Shown: positions 18,132-28,049 of the stretch, one piece after another
Layout of the letters: every line of letters starts with the position of its first letter
How positions within the stretch are numbered: position 1 is the stretch's first letter
Assembly: GCF_000687915.1 (NCBI RefSeq)
Contig: NZ_JHZY01000002.1
Location: 1,841,001-1,905,000 of the forward strand
DNA: 64,000 nt
Direction of reading: 5' to 3'
Origin: Leeuwenhoekiella sp. MAR_2009_132
Lineage (GTDB): Bacteria > Bacteroidota > Bacteroidia > Flavobacteriales > Flavobacteriaceae
Position numbers and translations under genes: made by a program
The notes under the pieces: generated by a model
Databases searched by the model: none
What the model was told of the DNA's origin: nothing
Seen by the model: the letters and a program-made list of their open reading frames with translations, nothing else

Positions 18132-19700
18132 TTAATTGACATCCCACCAAAGTTTTGTTCCTCCAGTATCAGGACCTTTTAGCAAATTAACAGCTTCATT
18201 GACAGCCTCTCGATTTGAAGAAATCTCGTTAGTTACATAAATCACTCGTTTCATTAAATCTGTCCCTACACCAGCATCTTGATTGTCTGTATTTAATAAT
18301 GGGTAAATTACAGTCTCGTCTGTTCTTCTTAAATCTGCCCAGGATTCCCAAGATTCTGGAAATAATGCCAGGTATTTTTGAACTGCTATTTGTGTGCGTT
18401 GATTAGCTTCATTATCAGACCAGGCTACAGGTTGAGAAACAGGAGGTGTATCTAAGTCTAGATCAGGATACGTATTCTTAATAACAGGAACTACCGGAGT
18501 AGAAGTACCACTTATATAATCCTGAATAGCTTGAGCATCGTCAATATCCCACTGGTTCATAGATAAGCGAATACCTTCTTCATAAAGATCTTGCGCATTA
18601 CCATTCATATTCCAACCATTAAGCGCACCTTCTGCTCTATTAAAGTAAGATTCTGAGGCCATAATAATCTCAATATCTTTAGTCTCCTGGTAATCATTCC
18701 CCAATACAGCATCATTAAATTTTGAAAATGGTGTAGTACCAAACTGGTCGTTTAATCCACCTGCTGGCTGACCTCTATATTCACCATCTGTAGCAGGTAC
18801 AAACCATACTGATAGTCTTGGATCATTGTATCCCTTTAATAAACTTTCCATAGATGCTGTCATAACATAACCCCAGCTATTAACAATCATGTTTAAGTTA
18901 TTTGGAGTTATATTACTCACTTCAAAATAAGCACTCTCAGAATTGTTTAACATTACACCATTTGCAACTGCCAATTCTGCCTGAGTTTTTGCTTTATCTG
19001 GCTGTACATCAGATATTCTCAATGCTAGACGTAGTCGTAAACTATTTCCAAAGACATTCCACTTCTCAATATTACCATCATATATTCTATCTGAAACCTG
19101 AAATAAAGCAGCTGTTGAATTGGTAGAAGCACTTAGTGTTGCATTTGCCTCATCAAGAAGATTAAAGAAATCTTCATACATAGATTCTTGAGAATCGTAA
19201 GGAACAAACTCTTTACCCGATCCTGCTTCTGTATATGGAATAGGACCATAATGGTCTGTCATTTGATTAAACATAAACACTTTCCATATTTTTAAAATCG
19301 CCAGAGCCTCTTCATCACCTGCTGCAGCTTTAAATGCATTATTGAGTGCAGGAACTGCAACTGTGTAAAATCTTAACCATCCACGAGATTCAAAACCTCC
19401 AAAAGCATTACGATCTGTACTAAAACCTGCATTAAGGTACTGCACAAAGGTTGACGACATAATACCCGTAGCTATACCCCAGGTACCTTGATCATCTACT
19501 CCCGGTGAAGAATACGATCCATTATGAATTCCACTATATTGAGCAGCGGCAAAGGCTGCACCGGCAAGACTTGCGTCTAACTGATCTTCAGTTAGCGCAT
19601 TGTCGTTAGTATTAATTTCATCAAAATCTTCTGTACAACCATAAGCTACAGTGGCTAAAATGGCGACAGCAATTGCTTTAAATTTTATATATTTTCTCAT
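18132..19700 (-). CDS. SusD/RagB-family nutrient-binding lipoprotein (SusD_2 type)
   Basis: This 522-residue protein has a signal peptide ending in VAYGC (cysteine 22), so it is an outer-membrane surface lipoprotein. Features of the SusD_2 subgroup are seen in STFVQYLNAGFSTDRNAFGG, in the helical repeats around residues 85-230 and in the C-terminal WESWADLRRT. SusD proteins act as the lid on the SusC channel and capture ligand. The gene lies 12 bases after its susC partner in one operon. No glycoside hydrolase, lyase or peptidase gene is attached, so the substrate is unknown. SusD_2 pairs often serve non-glycan ligands such as peptides, but that is only a family tendency. Confidence 0.9.
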   Translation of the reverse strand: MRKYIKFKAIAVAILATVAYGCTEDFDEINTNDNALTEDQLDASLAGAAFAAAQYSGIHNGSYSSPGVDDQGTWGIATGIMSSTFVQYLNAGFSTDRNAFGGFESRGWLRFYTVAVPALNNAFKAAAGDEEALAILKIWKVFMFNQMTDHYGPIPYTEAGSGKEFVPYDSQESMYEDFFNLLDEANATLSASTNSTAALFQVSDRIYDGNIEKWNVFGNSLRLRLALRISDVQPDKAKTQAELAVANGVMLNNSESAYFEVSNITPNNLNMIVNSWGYVMTASMESLLKGYNDPRLSVWFVPATDGEYRGQPAGGLNDQFGTTPFSKFNDAVLGNDYQETKDIEIIMASESYFNRAEGALNGWNMNGNAQDLYEEGIRLSMNQWDIDDAQAIQDYISGTSTPVVPVIKNTYPDLDLDTPPVSQPVAWSDNEANQRTQIAVQKYLALFPESWESWADLRRTDETVIYPLLNTDNQDAGVGTDLMKRVIYVTNEISSNREAVNEAVNLLKGPDTGGTKLWWDVN

Positions 19701-19712
19701 CGTATATTTTTA

Positions 19713-22700
19713 TTAAAATCCAAATTTCACACTTACTCCATAATCCCTTGTAGATGGGATATTAAAGGATTCTATACCTTGTAAATTACCAGTACCTGCT
19801 CCTTGCTCTGGGTCAAAAAATTCTGCCTCATTAAGTAAGAAGAATAAATTTCTACCTACTAGAGAAAAGTTAACGCTCTTAAATGGAGAATTTTCTAACA
19901 TACGTTGTGGCATTGCATAACCAAGAACCAACTCTCTTAAACGAATGTTTGTAGCATCATATACAAAAGGCTCTGCAATAGGAGTTCTCTGACCTATAGC
20001 AGTCCAGTATTGCTCTGCGCTTATATTTGTTGTGTTTTCAGAAAAAGAACCATCATCATTTGCTACTACACCATCTACAACAAGACCATTCTCACGACCT
20101 GCTAGTGTAAGGCTATTTACTCCCAGACCTGCTTGTCTAGCTTGAGTATAAGAAATTACCTCACCACCTATTCTTAAATCAATAAGAAAGCTCAAAGAGA
20201 AATCTTTGTATCTAAAACTGTTCTTTAAACCACCCGTCCAGTCTGGATTAAAGTTACCAGCCAATACATCAAAACTGTTTGTTGCTAAAGGAATACCTGC
20301 AGAATTTACTATAATCTCTCCAGCGTCATTTCTTTGAAAACCTTTAATATATAAATCTCCATATTGGCCGCCTTTAACAACTTTACTTCTTACCAATCTA
20401 CCTTCTCCTAAAACCAGCTCTTCTCTATCTTCAAATATTGATATAATTTCAGAATTGTAAGAAGCATAATTTGCCAGTATATCCCAGGAGAAATTTTCTG
20501 TTTCTATAGGGGTTGCATTTAGCGTAATCTCTATACCACTATTTTGTATCTCACCTCCATTAACAACTGCTTTAGAATAACCTGAAGATTCTGGTGTGTT
20601 GATACTAAAAATTTGATTTTTGGTATTGGTTTTAAAGTAAGTAAAATCTAATCCCAATCGGTTACTTAAGAATCTAAAATCTGCACCAAATTCTACTGAA
20701 TTTGAAATTTCTGGTTTAAGATTAGGATTTGCAGCTGTAGTTTGCCCATAAAGCATACCACCATTTCCACCTATATACGATAATTGTGGACTTAATTGAT
20801 AAGGATCGGTATCATTACCTACTTCAGCATAAGAAGCTCTTACTTTTGCATAGGTAATAAATTCTGGCAACTCCACCATTTCAGAAATCACACCTGAAAG
20901 ACCTACAGAAGGATAAAAGAATGATCTGTTTGCTTCTGGTAGTGTAGACGACCAGTCGTTACGAGCTGTAACATCTAAGAATAATCGATTTCTATATCCT
21001 AGTTGAGCAAAACTATATAAAGAGTTGATTTGCTTTTCTCTTTTAGCAGAAGTCGCGTTTAAAGATTCTACATTAAGCAATGCAAAAAAGTTACGCTTAC
21101 TTAATACACCGCCAGAAGTTAAAGAAGTACTTTCTTGCTTTAATATGTTTGCACCTGCATTTAAACTTAAACTAAAATCTCCAAAATCTGTATTATACGA
21201 TAAAAGTGCATCAGAGTTTAACTCACGTACAGTCTCATAATATTCAGAGTAAGAGCCTAAATTATTATTAAATGCATTTGTAGCATATCTATTTCTAAAG
21301 GTTTTACCGGTAGACTGATCTATACCAGTACGCACTTGCAAACTTAATTTATCAGTAAAATCATACTTTAACGAAGTAAGACCTATAAATCTATTGGTTT
21401 TGTCTGTACGGTCGTCATCACGTAAAGCTGACCAATATGGATTTCCTCCCGGAGCACCTACCTCATCTAAAAAGTAATTGGTTTGCAATAGACCTGCAGC
21501 ATCAACATATTCAAAGTCTTTATATTGATCAAAAGGTAAACTACGTGGTAATAAATATGCTGAAGTACCTACAGACTCTTCACCTGTTCTTAATAAATTA
21601 TCTATATCCTGTATGATATAATTGGTTTTAACATCAAGTGAAAGCTTATCGGTAAGCTTACTGTTTAAACGTAAATTGGCATTATGTCTATTTAGTTTGT
21701 TTCCCCCTACAATTCCTTCGGCAGTAGTATTTGTATAAGAGAAATAAGCTTGAGTTTTTTCTGTACCCGTAGTTACAGATACTGTATTTGCAAGATTATA
21801 ACCAGTCTGAAAAAAATCTATAACATTATCTGGCTGCGGCCTGTAAGCATAGGTAGCAGGGCCATCATAATTAGGATTTCTAACAAGTTGCCAAGCTTCA
21901 ACCTGACTACCATCTAACCTACCACCCCAGCTAGAGCTTGAATTTGCAACATAAACACCATTGGTTCCCTGACCATATCCGTTTTGTAAATCAAGTAAGT
22001 TATATGCAGAAGAAGCCATAAAGTTAGAAGATACCGTAATACGTGTACCTTGAGATCCTGTACCAGATTTAGTTGTAATTACAATAACACCATTACTAGC
22101 TCTAGTACCATAAAGAGCAGCTGCAGAAGGACCTTTTAATACACTAATGCTTGCAATATCATCAGGATTAATATTTGCAATACCACTAGGCTGGGTGGTT
22201 CCACCTGTATCAATGTTAGGATCACGAGCATCTGCTCCACTACTTATAGGCACACCATCAACTACATACAATGGCTGATTATTTCCTGTAAGTGATCGGT
22301 TACCACGTAAAGTGATTCTCGAAGCACTACCTACACCATTAGAAGTAGTAGAAAAGTTAAGACCTGCAACTTTACCAGAAAGTGAGTTTGCAACGTTTAA
22401 TGATCTCGCTTCAGATACCTCATCTACTTCAATATTCTGAGCAGAGTAAGTTATAGCTTTCTTTTCTCTCTTAATCCCCAGCGCTGTTACTACCACCTCT
22501 CCCAGTTGTTGTGCATCTTCTTCCATCTGCACATTAATAGTCTGTTGACTATTCACTGTAATATCTTTTGATACAAAGCCTAAAGAAGAGAATGTTAGTA
22601 CGGCGTTCTCAGTTGTTAGGTTAATAGTGTAATTTCCATCAAAATCTGTAGAAGCACCATTACTTGTACCCTTCTCGATCACATTTGCACCCGGAAGCGG

Positions 22701-22805
22701 CATACCGGTATTGTCTGTTACCGTACCGGTAACGGTTTGTGCAACTACCCCTTGTATAAAGAGTAGCAAAACAAACCCAAGCATGTACTTTAGCTTTATA
22801 TTCAT
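19713..22805 (-). CDS. SusC/RagA-family TonB-dependent outer-membrane transporter (orphan pair)
   Basis: This 1030-residue protein has a signal peptide ending near AQ at 22-23. A CarboxypepD_reg-like beta sandwich follows at about 24-105, then a TonB plug with the SusC signature SISVLKGPSAAALYG and ASNGVIVITTK at about 215-245. The rest is a 22-strand barrel with a C-terminal FGF ending. It imports ligand captured by the adjacent SusD, powered by TonB/ExbBD. There is no regulator (ECF sigma/anti-sigma, HTCS, SusR) beside it. A Bacteroidota promoter about 340 bases upstream would give a long untranslated leader. The ligand is unknown. Confidence 0.92.
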   Translation of the reverse strand: MNIKLKYMLGFVLLLFIQGVVAQTVTGTVTDNTGMPLPGANVIEKGTSNGASTDFDGNYTINLTTENAVLTFSSLGFVSKDITVNSQQTINVQMEEDAQQLGEVVVTALGIKREKKAITYSAQNIEVDEVSEARSLNVANSLSGKVAGLNFSTTSNGVGSASRITLRGNRSLTGNNQPLYVVDGVPISSGADARDPNIDTGGTTQPSGIANINPDDIASISVLKGPSAAALYGTRASNGVIVITTKSGTGSQGTRITVSSNFMASSAYNLLDLQNGYGQGTNGVYVANSSSSWGGRLDGSQVEAWQLVRNPNYDGPATYAYRPQPDNVIDFFQTGYNLANTVSVTTGTEKTQAYFSYTNTTAEGIVGGNKLNRHNANLRLNSKLTDKLSLDVKTNYIIQDIDNLLRTGEESVGTSAYLLPRSLPFDQYKDFEYVDAAGLLQTNYFLDEVGAPGGNPYWSALRDDDRTDKTNRFIGLTSLKYDFTDKLSLQVRTGIDQSTGKTFRNRYATNAFNNNLGSYSEYYETVRELNSDALLSYNTDFGDFSLSLNAGANILKQESTSLTSGGVLSKRNFFALLNVESLNATSAKREKQINSLYSFAQLGYRNRLFLDVTARNDWSSTLPEANRSFFYPSVGLSGVISEMVELPEFITYAKVRASYAEVGNDTDPYQLSPQLSYIGGNGGMLYGQTTAANPNLKPEISNSVEFGADFRFLSNRLGLDFTYFKTNTKNQIFSINTPESSGYSKAVVNGGEIQNSGIEITLNATPIETENFSWDILANYASYNSEIISIFEDREELVLGEGRLVRSKVVKGGQYGDLYIKGFQRNDAGEIIVNSAGIPLATNSFDVLAGNFNPDWTGGLKNSFRYKDFSLSFLIDLRIGGEVISYTQARQAGLGVNSLTLAGRENGLVVDGVVANDDGSFSENTTNISAEQYWTAIGQRTPIAEPFVYDATNIRLRELVLGYAMPQRMLENSPFKSVNFSLVGRNLFFLLNEAEFFDPEQGAGTGNLQGIESFNIPSTRDYGVSVKFGF

Positions 22806-23147
22806 CTTGTTTAAGTTTGAGTTAATTAATTATTAAAATTTTAATTCACAATAAAGTTGTTTATAAATCAATGTTGAGAGAAAGAATTTCGACATATAAC
22901 ATCTGCGGATAGGCTAATGACGTGACAATTGAAATTAAAAGGGTTGAAAATGATAAAACGCTTAATAGACATAGCGTTAAAAGAGCTTTCTGAAGTTATT
23001 TATAGACTGAATTTGTTAAATAATTGATTTTTATTTAACAAATCGAGAAATATAGAAAGTAGTGTTTAAGTAATTGCTTCAATTGCTCTGAAGAAAATTT
23101 AGAGCTTCTATAATTATTTTAACAGGAATCTTACAAGCATAAGATGT

Positions 23148-23179
23148 CAAATTTAAATTCAGGTCTTGCTTTTCTCAAA
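23148..23179 (-). promoter_or_regulatory. Candidate Bacteroidota promoter for the orphan susC/susD operon
   Basis: Read on the minus strand, TTTG at 23179-23176 is followed after 20 bases by TAAATTTG at 23155-23148. This matches the Bacteroidota consensus TTTG-N19/20-TAnnTTTG. Transcription would begin near 23141 and run into susC after a leader of about 335 bases. Confidence 0.6.
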
Positions 23180-23284
23180 CTTGTTTTGAAAAGGTTTAAA
23201 TCTGATTTGTGTTTTGTGTCATTTTTAAAAGCAGAAGTAAAACAAAAAGAATTTAAAACGCATACGGTAAATTAATTCTTAAAT

Positions 23285-23317
23285 CTAAAAAAACCCGAGT
23301 CATTACTGAATCGGGTT
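23285..23317 (-). terminator. Intrinsic terminator of the capB gene
   Basis: On the minus strand AACCCGA and TCGGGTT form a 7-bp stem, extended by an inner TCA/TGA pairing around a GTAA loop. The stem is followed by a run of T. It lies 28 bases after the capB stop. Confidence 0.85.
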
Positions 23318-23344
23318 CTATATATTGTTTCTTACAGGAATTGT

Positions 23345-24604
23345 TTATGCTTCCATTGAAGCTTGTACTCCTGCAGATAACCTTTTGTATGTTCCATTCT
23401 CAAGACGCTCTCTAATAGCATCAAATGCAACTAAAGTTTCTTCAACATCCTCTAATGTATGAGAAGCTGTAGGTATTAATCTTAGTAAGATTAATCCTTT
23501 AGGTATAACAGGATAAACTACTATAGAACAAAAAATACCATGGTTTTCACGAAGATCTTTTACTAATGCCATTGCTTCAGGTATACTACCTTTTAAATAT
23601 ACAGGAGTCACACAACTTTGAGTAGTACCTATATCAAATCCGCGTTTTTTAAGACCGCTTTGTAAAGCATTTACATTCTCCCACAACTTACTGCGTAGTT
23701 CTGGCATAGAACGTAACATATCTAAACGTTTTAATGCACCCACAACTAACTGCATCTGCAATGATTTTGCAAACATCTGAGAACGTAAGTTGTACTTTAA
23801 ATAATCTATTATTTCTTTATCTGCAGCAATGAAGGCTCCAGTACTTGCCATAGACTTAGCAAATGTTGCAAAATAGACATCTATTTTATCCTGTATCCCT
23901 TGCTCTTCTCCTGCTCCGGCACCTGTTGCACCTAAAGTACCAAAACCGTGTGCATCGTCAACAAACAGTCTAAAATTGTATTTTTCTTTAAGCTCAACAA
24001 TTTCTTTTAAACGACCTTGTTCACCACGCATTCCAAAAACACCCTCTGAAATAAGAAGGATTCCTCCACCAGTTTGCTCAGCAAGTTTTGTTGCACGTTG
24101 TAAATTCTTTTCGATACTTTCAATATCGTTGTGCTTGTAGGTAAAACGTTTACCCATATGCAGGCGTACACCATCTATAATACAGGCGTGTGCATCAACA
24201 TCGTAAACGATAATATCATCTTTAGAAACTAAAGCATCTATGGTAGAAACCATACCCTGATAACCAAAATTTAAAAGGTAGGCCGCTTCCTTATTTACAA
24301 ATGCAGCAAGTTCTGTCTGCAATTGCTCGTGTAATGTAGTGTGACCGCTCATCATACGTGCTCCCATTGGATACGCCGAACCGTAATCTGCAGCTGCTTC
24401 AGCATCTACTTTACGTACTTCTGGATGGTTTGCAAGACCCAAGTAGTCATTAATACTCCAGGTAATCACATCTTTACCTCTAAATTTCATTCTGTTAGAA
24501 ATAGGCCCTTCTAATTTTGGGAACACAAAATATCCCTCTGCTTGCTCTGCCCATTTACCTAAAGGACCTTTGTCCTTATAAATTTTGTCAAATAAGTCTC
24601 TCAT
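23345..24604 (-). CDS. capB: Alpha-oxoamine synthase, probable cysteate C-fatty-acyltransferase (capnine synthesis)
   Basis: This 419-residue fold-type-I PLP enzyme belongs to the alpha-oxoamine synthase group (SPT, KBL, BioF relatives). It has the aspartate-histidine motif DDAHGFGTLG and the Schiff-base lysine in TFAKSMAST. In Bacteroidota, enzymes of this group condense L-cysteate with a fatty acyl thioester to 3-ketocapnine, the backbone of sulfonolipids needed for gliding in Flavobacterium. The adjacent upstream gene is a cysteine-synthase-like enzyme that fits cysteate synthase, which supports this over serine palmitoyltransferase or glycine acyltransferase. The ketoreductase step is not encoded nearby. 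Motifs alone do not separate cysteate from serine or glycine as the amino acid. Confidence 0.78.
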   Translation of the reverse strand: MRDLFDKIYKDKGPLGKWAEQAEGYFVFPKLEGPISNRMKFRGKDVITWSINDYLGLANHPEVRKVDAEAAADYGSAYPMGARMMSGHTTLHEQLQTELAAFVNKEAAYLLNFGYQGMVSTIDALVSKDDIIVYDVDAHACIIDGVRLHMGKRFTYKHNDIESIEKNLQRATKLAEQTGGGILLISEGVFGMRGEQGRLKEIVELKEKYNFRLFVDDAHGFGTLGATGAGAGEEQGIQDKIDVYFATFAKSMASTGAFIAADKEIIDYLKYNLRSQMFAKSLQMQLVVGALKRLDMLRSMPELRSKLWENVNALQSGLKKRGFDIGTTQSCVTPVYLKGSIPEAMALVKDLRENHGIFCSIVVYPVIPKGLILLRLIPTASHTLEDVEETLVAFDAIRERLENGTYKRLSAGVQASMEA

Positions 24605-24702
24605 ACATCAATATTCCTACAATAACACATTGCTATGCTTCTTGTAATTCATTCTAATTTCTTATCAATTTAAGGATTATGTATTTACAATGTCGCCTAA
24701 AA

Positions 24703-24710
24703 CAAACCTA
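24703..24710 (-). promoter_or_regulatory. Possible -7 box upstream of capB
   Basis: The minus strand reads TAGGTTTG here, matching TAnnTTTG. No TTTG/TTG element lies at 19-21 bases upstream, so this is a half match only. If used, capB has its own start about 93 bases ahead of the ATG in addition to readthrough from capA. Confidence 0.3.
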
Positions 24711-24731
24711 TAAATAATGTGCGAAAATACA

Positions 24732-25772
24732 CTATTTTACAAATTCAATCTTATCAACAGCAATTTCGTTTTGACTATCAAAAAAGCCCTGTTCATTCAT
24801 CCAATCGTCGCTATAAATTTTACTCATATAACTTCTACCATGATCAGGAAAAATAATAACTACTTTACTATTTTCATCAAATTCTCCTTGTTCTGCCATT
24901 TGTAGTGTTCCCTGCAAAGCAGCACCACTTGTATAACCTACAAATAACCCTTCAGTTCTTGCTATTCTACGTGCAGTATGTGCACTATCTTCATCAGAAA
25001 CTTTTTCAAAATAATCTATAGCATCAAAATCTGTAGCAGACGGAATTAGATTTTTACCCAGTCCTTCTATACGGTACGGGTAAATTTCATTTGTATCTAA
25101 CTCTTTAGTCTCGTGATATTTTTTAAGTACGCTTCCAAAAGCGTCAATCCCTAAAATGCGAATGTTTGGGTTTTGTTCTTTAAGGTAACGTGCTGTACCA
25201 GATATCGTTCCACCTGTACCACTGCACGCAACTAAATGTGTTATTTTACCCTCTGTTTGTTCCCAAATTTCGGGGCCGGAAGATTTATAATGTGCTTCGG
25301 CATTTAATTTATTAAAATACTGGTTTATATAGACTGAACCTTCGGTCTCACTATGTATACGTTTTGCTACCTGGTAATATGACCTGGGATCATCTGCTGC
25401 AACATTTGCAGGGCAAACGTATACTTTAGCTCCCATTGTACGCAATGCATCAATTTTGTCTTTTGAAGATTTTGAACTTACAGCCAGTATGCATTTATAT
25501 CCTTTAATGATACTTACCATTGCAATACTAAAGCCGGTGTTACCAGATGTAGTTTCTATAATTGTGTCTCCAGGTTTTAAAATACCTTTACGCTCTGCAT
25601 CTTCTATTATGTATAATGCTATACGATCTTTTGAAGAATTACCCGGATTGTATGCTTCTACCTTAGCAAAATAAGAACCCGGAAGGTCTTTAGTAATTCT
25701 GTTTAATCGTATTAGGGGAGTGTTCCCTATCAACTTCAAGACGTCATTATAAACGTTAAGGTGTTCTTTCAT
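24732..25772 (-). CDS. capA: Cysteine-synthase-like PLP enzyme, probable cysteate synthase
   Basis: This 346-residue fold-type-II PLP protein has the Schiff-base lysine in the motif [11 protein letters not shown]. It also has [10 protein letters not shown] and the phosphate-binding loop [16 protein letters not shown]. It resembles CysK/CBS but lacks regulatory CBS domains. Its position directly upstream of an alpha-oxoamine synthase matches the capnine pathway, in which this enzyme makes L-cysteate from O-phosphoserine and sulfite. Ordinary O-acetylserine sulfhydrylase is the main alternative, since the core motifs are shared. The gap to capB is 127 bases. A TAAATTTG box lies about 60 bases upstream of the ATG. 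Confidence 0.75.
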   Translation of the reverse strand: MKEHLNVYNDVLKLIGNTPLIRLNRITKDLPGSYFAKVEAYNPGNSSKDRIALYIIEDAERKGILKPGDTIIETTSGNTGFSIAMVSIIKGYKCILAVSSKSSKDKIDALRTMGAKVYVCPANVAADDPRSYYQVAKRIHSETEGSVYINQYFNKLNAEAHYKSSGPEIWEQTEGKITHLVACSGTGGTISGTARYLKEQNPNIRILGIDAFGSVLKKYHETKELDTNEIYPYRIEGLGKNLIPSATDFDAIDYFEKVSDEDSAHTARRIARTEGLFVGYTSGAALQGTLQMAEQGEFDENSKVVIIFPDHGRSYMSKIYSDDWMNEQGFFDSQNEIAVDKIEFVK

Positions 25773-25832
25773 AGAAGAATAATCGTTTCGAGTGCTCTTT
25801 TAGTATTTCCTAAAACCGTTATTTAAACCTTG

Positions 25833-25840
25833 CAAATTTA
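25833..25840 (-). promoter_or_regulatory. Candidate -7 box of the capA promoter
   Basis: The minus strand reads TAAATTTG, a full match to TAnnTTTG. It would place the start site near 25826, about 54 bases ahead of the capA ATG. No clear TTTG was seen at the -33 position. Confidence 0.4.
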
Positions 25841-25855
25841 CAGGAAATATTTGAA

Positions 25856-27916
25856 TTACTTTGATTTTCCTGCTAAATCAATTAAAAATGCATAATCCTG
25901 CGCTGTCTCCTTCAAGGCTTCAAAACGTCCTGAGGCGCCACCGTGTCCTGCATCCATATTTGTATTGAAGTAAATTTTTGTATCTGCAGTGTTCTTATCC
26001 CGCAGACGAGCAACCCATTTTGCCGGTTCCCAATATTGTACCTGGCTATCGTGATAACCTGTCGTCACCAGGATATTAGGGTATTCCTGAACTTTAACCT
26101 GATCATACGGTGAATACGATTTCATATAATCATAATACTCCTTATCATTGGGATTTCCCCACTCATCATATTCTGATGTGGTAAGTGGTATACTATCATC
26201 AAGCATTGTAGTTACTACATCTACAAAAGGTACTGCTGCAATAATACCGTTGTATAAGTGCGGTGCCATATTTATTACAGCTCCCATAAGCAAACCTCCG
26301 GCAGAACCACCATAAGCATACAAATTGTCATTACTCGTATATCCTTCTGCTATTAGATATTCTGAGCACGCTATAAAATCTGTAAACGTGTTCATTTTAC
26401 GTAATAATTTACCATCTTCATACCAGTGCCTTCCCATATACTCTTCGCCGCGTATATGCGCAATTGCAAATATAAAACCAGCATCAAGCAAACTCAGACG
26501 TGATGTAGAAAATGAGGGATCTGTTGTGATACCATAACTTCCGTAGGCATATTGTAGAAGAGGATTCTTTCCATCTAACTGAATTCCTTTTTTATAAACT
26601 AACGAAATTGGCACTTTTACGCCATCTTTAGCTGTAGCCCATATTCGCTTAGACTCATAATTTTCTTTTTTAAACGTACCCCCTAAAACTTCAATTTCCT
26701 TTAAAACTTCTTTCTCTTTTGTAACCATATTAAAAGAGATTACTGATGGAGGCGTATCTAAAGAATTGAATGAGTAACGTAAAAAGTGCGTATCAAAATC
26801 TGGATTAATACCCGTGTAAGCAGTATAGGTCTCACTATCAAAAGGCAGATAATAATCTTCTTTACCATCCCAGCGCTTTATATTTATTTTATTCAACCCA
26901 TCGTTACGCTCTTCTACAACCAGAAAATCTTCAAAAATCTCAACATCTTCCAGTAAGGTATCTTCTCGATGTGGTATTACATCAACCCAATTCTCTTTTG
27001 AAGTTTGAGAAACGGGTGTTTTCATTAATTTAAAATTTGTCGCATTGTCTTTGTTAGTGACTAAATAAAAATAATCTTCAAAATGCGAGACACTATATTC
27101 TAATCCTCTAGTACGTTTTTGTAAAATTTTAAATTCAAAATTAGGACCTTTAGCTTCTGCATATAAATACTCTGTGGTAAGCGTACTTGAAGATCCTATA
27201 AACAAATATTCCCTAGATTTAGATTTAAATACACCTACATCAAAAGTTTCATCTTTTTCTTCAAAAACTAAAATATCTTCAGAAGCTTCTGTACCTAAAA
27301 CATGTTTAAATATCTGACTATTTCTCAAGGTTTGCGGATCTTTACGCGTATAAAAAATAGTTTTATTATCACCGGCCCATACCGCTCTTCCTGTAGTATT
27401 CTCAATACGTTCAGAATACAGTTCGCCGGTACTTAAATTTTTAAATTGAAGCGTGTATTGTCTTCGGCTCACAGTATCAATACCAAATACGGCGATTTCA
27501 TTATTTTCTGAAATTGAGTATCCTGCCTGATTAAAATATGAGAAGCCCTCAGCCATCTCGTTATTATCAAACATTATTTCCTCTGGCGCCAGCATCAATT
27601 CTTTTCTTCGGCAATAGAGTGGGTAGTTCTTCCCCTTTTCGTATTTCGTGTAATACCAATACCCATTATATTTAAAAGGCACACTCTCGTCATCCTCCTT
27701 AATACGGGCTTTCATTTCCTCAAACAACTTTTGCTGTAAAGGTTTTGTATGCGCCGTCATCTCTTCGTAATATTTATTTTCGGCTTCTAAATAGGCAATG
27801 ACTTCTGGGGCATCGCGCTCATTCATCCAGTAATATTCATCTATACGTATGTCACCATGCTTTTCTAATTCGTATGGAATTTGCTTAGCATCTGGTGGTA
27901 AAATGAGATTTTTCAA
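25856..27916 (-). CDS. Prolyl oligopeptidase family serine peptidase (oligopeptidase B type)
   Basis: This 686-residue S9 peptidase has an N-terminal seven-bladed propeller at about 1-400 and a C-terminal alpha/beta hydrolase. The catalytic set is visible: serine in YGGSAGGLL near 530, aspartate in TGYHDSQVQYWEP near 615 and histidine in MDAGHGG near 655. Oligopeptidase B cuts short peptides after basic residues. There is no signal peptide: the first residues MKNLILPPDAKQIPYELEKHG lead straight into the conserved N-terminal region, so it is cytoplasmic. A TACTTTTG box at 27944-27951 on the minus strand may be its promoter. It is divergent from the ybaB-like gene. Confidence 0.9.
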   Translation of the reverse strand: MKNLILPPDAKQIPYELEKHGDIRIDEYYWMNERDAPEVIAYLEAENKYYEEMTAHTKPLQQKLFEEMKARIKEDDESVPFKYNGYWYYTKYEKGKNYPLYCRRKELMLAPEEIMFDNNEMAEGFSYFNQAGYSISENNEIAVFGIDTVSRRQYTLQFKNLSTGELYSERIENTTGRAVWAGDNKTIFYTRKDPQTLRNSQIFKHVLGTEASEDILVFEEKDETFDVGVFKSKSREYLFIGSSSTLTTEYLYAEAKGPNFEFKILQKRTRGLEYSVSHFEDYFYLVTNKDNATNFKLMKTPVSQTSKENWVDVIPHREDTLLEDVEIFEDFLVVEERNDGLNKINIKRWDGKEDYYLPFDSETYTAYTGINPDFDTHFLRYSFNSLDTPPSVISFNMVTKEKEVLKEIEVLGGTFKKENYESKRIWATAKDGVKVPISLVYKKGIQLDGKNPLLQYAYGSYGITTDPSFSTSRLSLLDAGFIFAIAHIRGEEYMGRHWYEDGKLLRKMNTFTDFIACSEYLIAEGYTSNDNLYAYGGSAGGLLMGAVINMAPHLYNGIIAAVPFVDVVTTMLDDSIPLTTSEYDEWGNPNDKEYYDYMKSYSPYDQVKVQEYPNILVTTGYHDSQVQYWEPAKWVARLRDKNTADTKIYFNTNMDAGHGGASGRFEALKETAQDYAFLIDLAGKSK

Positions 27917-28010
27917 TGTTTTTTCTGTTTATTAGAGAGTTGGCAAAAGTAAAGGTAATCCTAGATATCTTATGCATATTTTAAATATTCTTACCTTCAA
28001 GTTAGCCTGC

Positions 28011-28026
28011 TAAATTTGTATTTTTG
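28011..28026 (+). promoter_or_regulatory. Two adjacent candidate -7 boxes ahead of the YbaB gene
   Basis: TAAATTTG (28011-28018) is followed directly by TATTTTTG (28019-28026). Both match TAnnTTTG, 24-32 bases before the ATG. A clear -33 TTTG is absent. Confidence 0.35.
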
Positions 28027-28049
28027 AAACTTAACTTTAAAAGAATATT

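Larger units (their letters stand above)
22806..23344. other. Intergenic leader region of the orphan susC gene
   Basis: These 539 bases contain no credible gene. Working from the capB side there is a minus-strand terminator at 23285-23317 and a minus-strand promoter at about 23148-23179. After the predicted start site roughly 335 bases of AT-rich untranslated leader run to the susC ATG. I saw no known riboswitch pattern in the leader. Confidence 0.6.

Noticed and set aside
23345..24604. 2-amino-3-ketobutyrate CoA ligase or BioF
   Set aside because: No threonine dehydrogenase or biotin genes are adjacent, whereas the neighbouring cysteine-synthase-like gene fits the capnine pathway. Not fully excluded.
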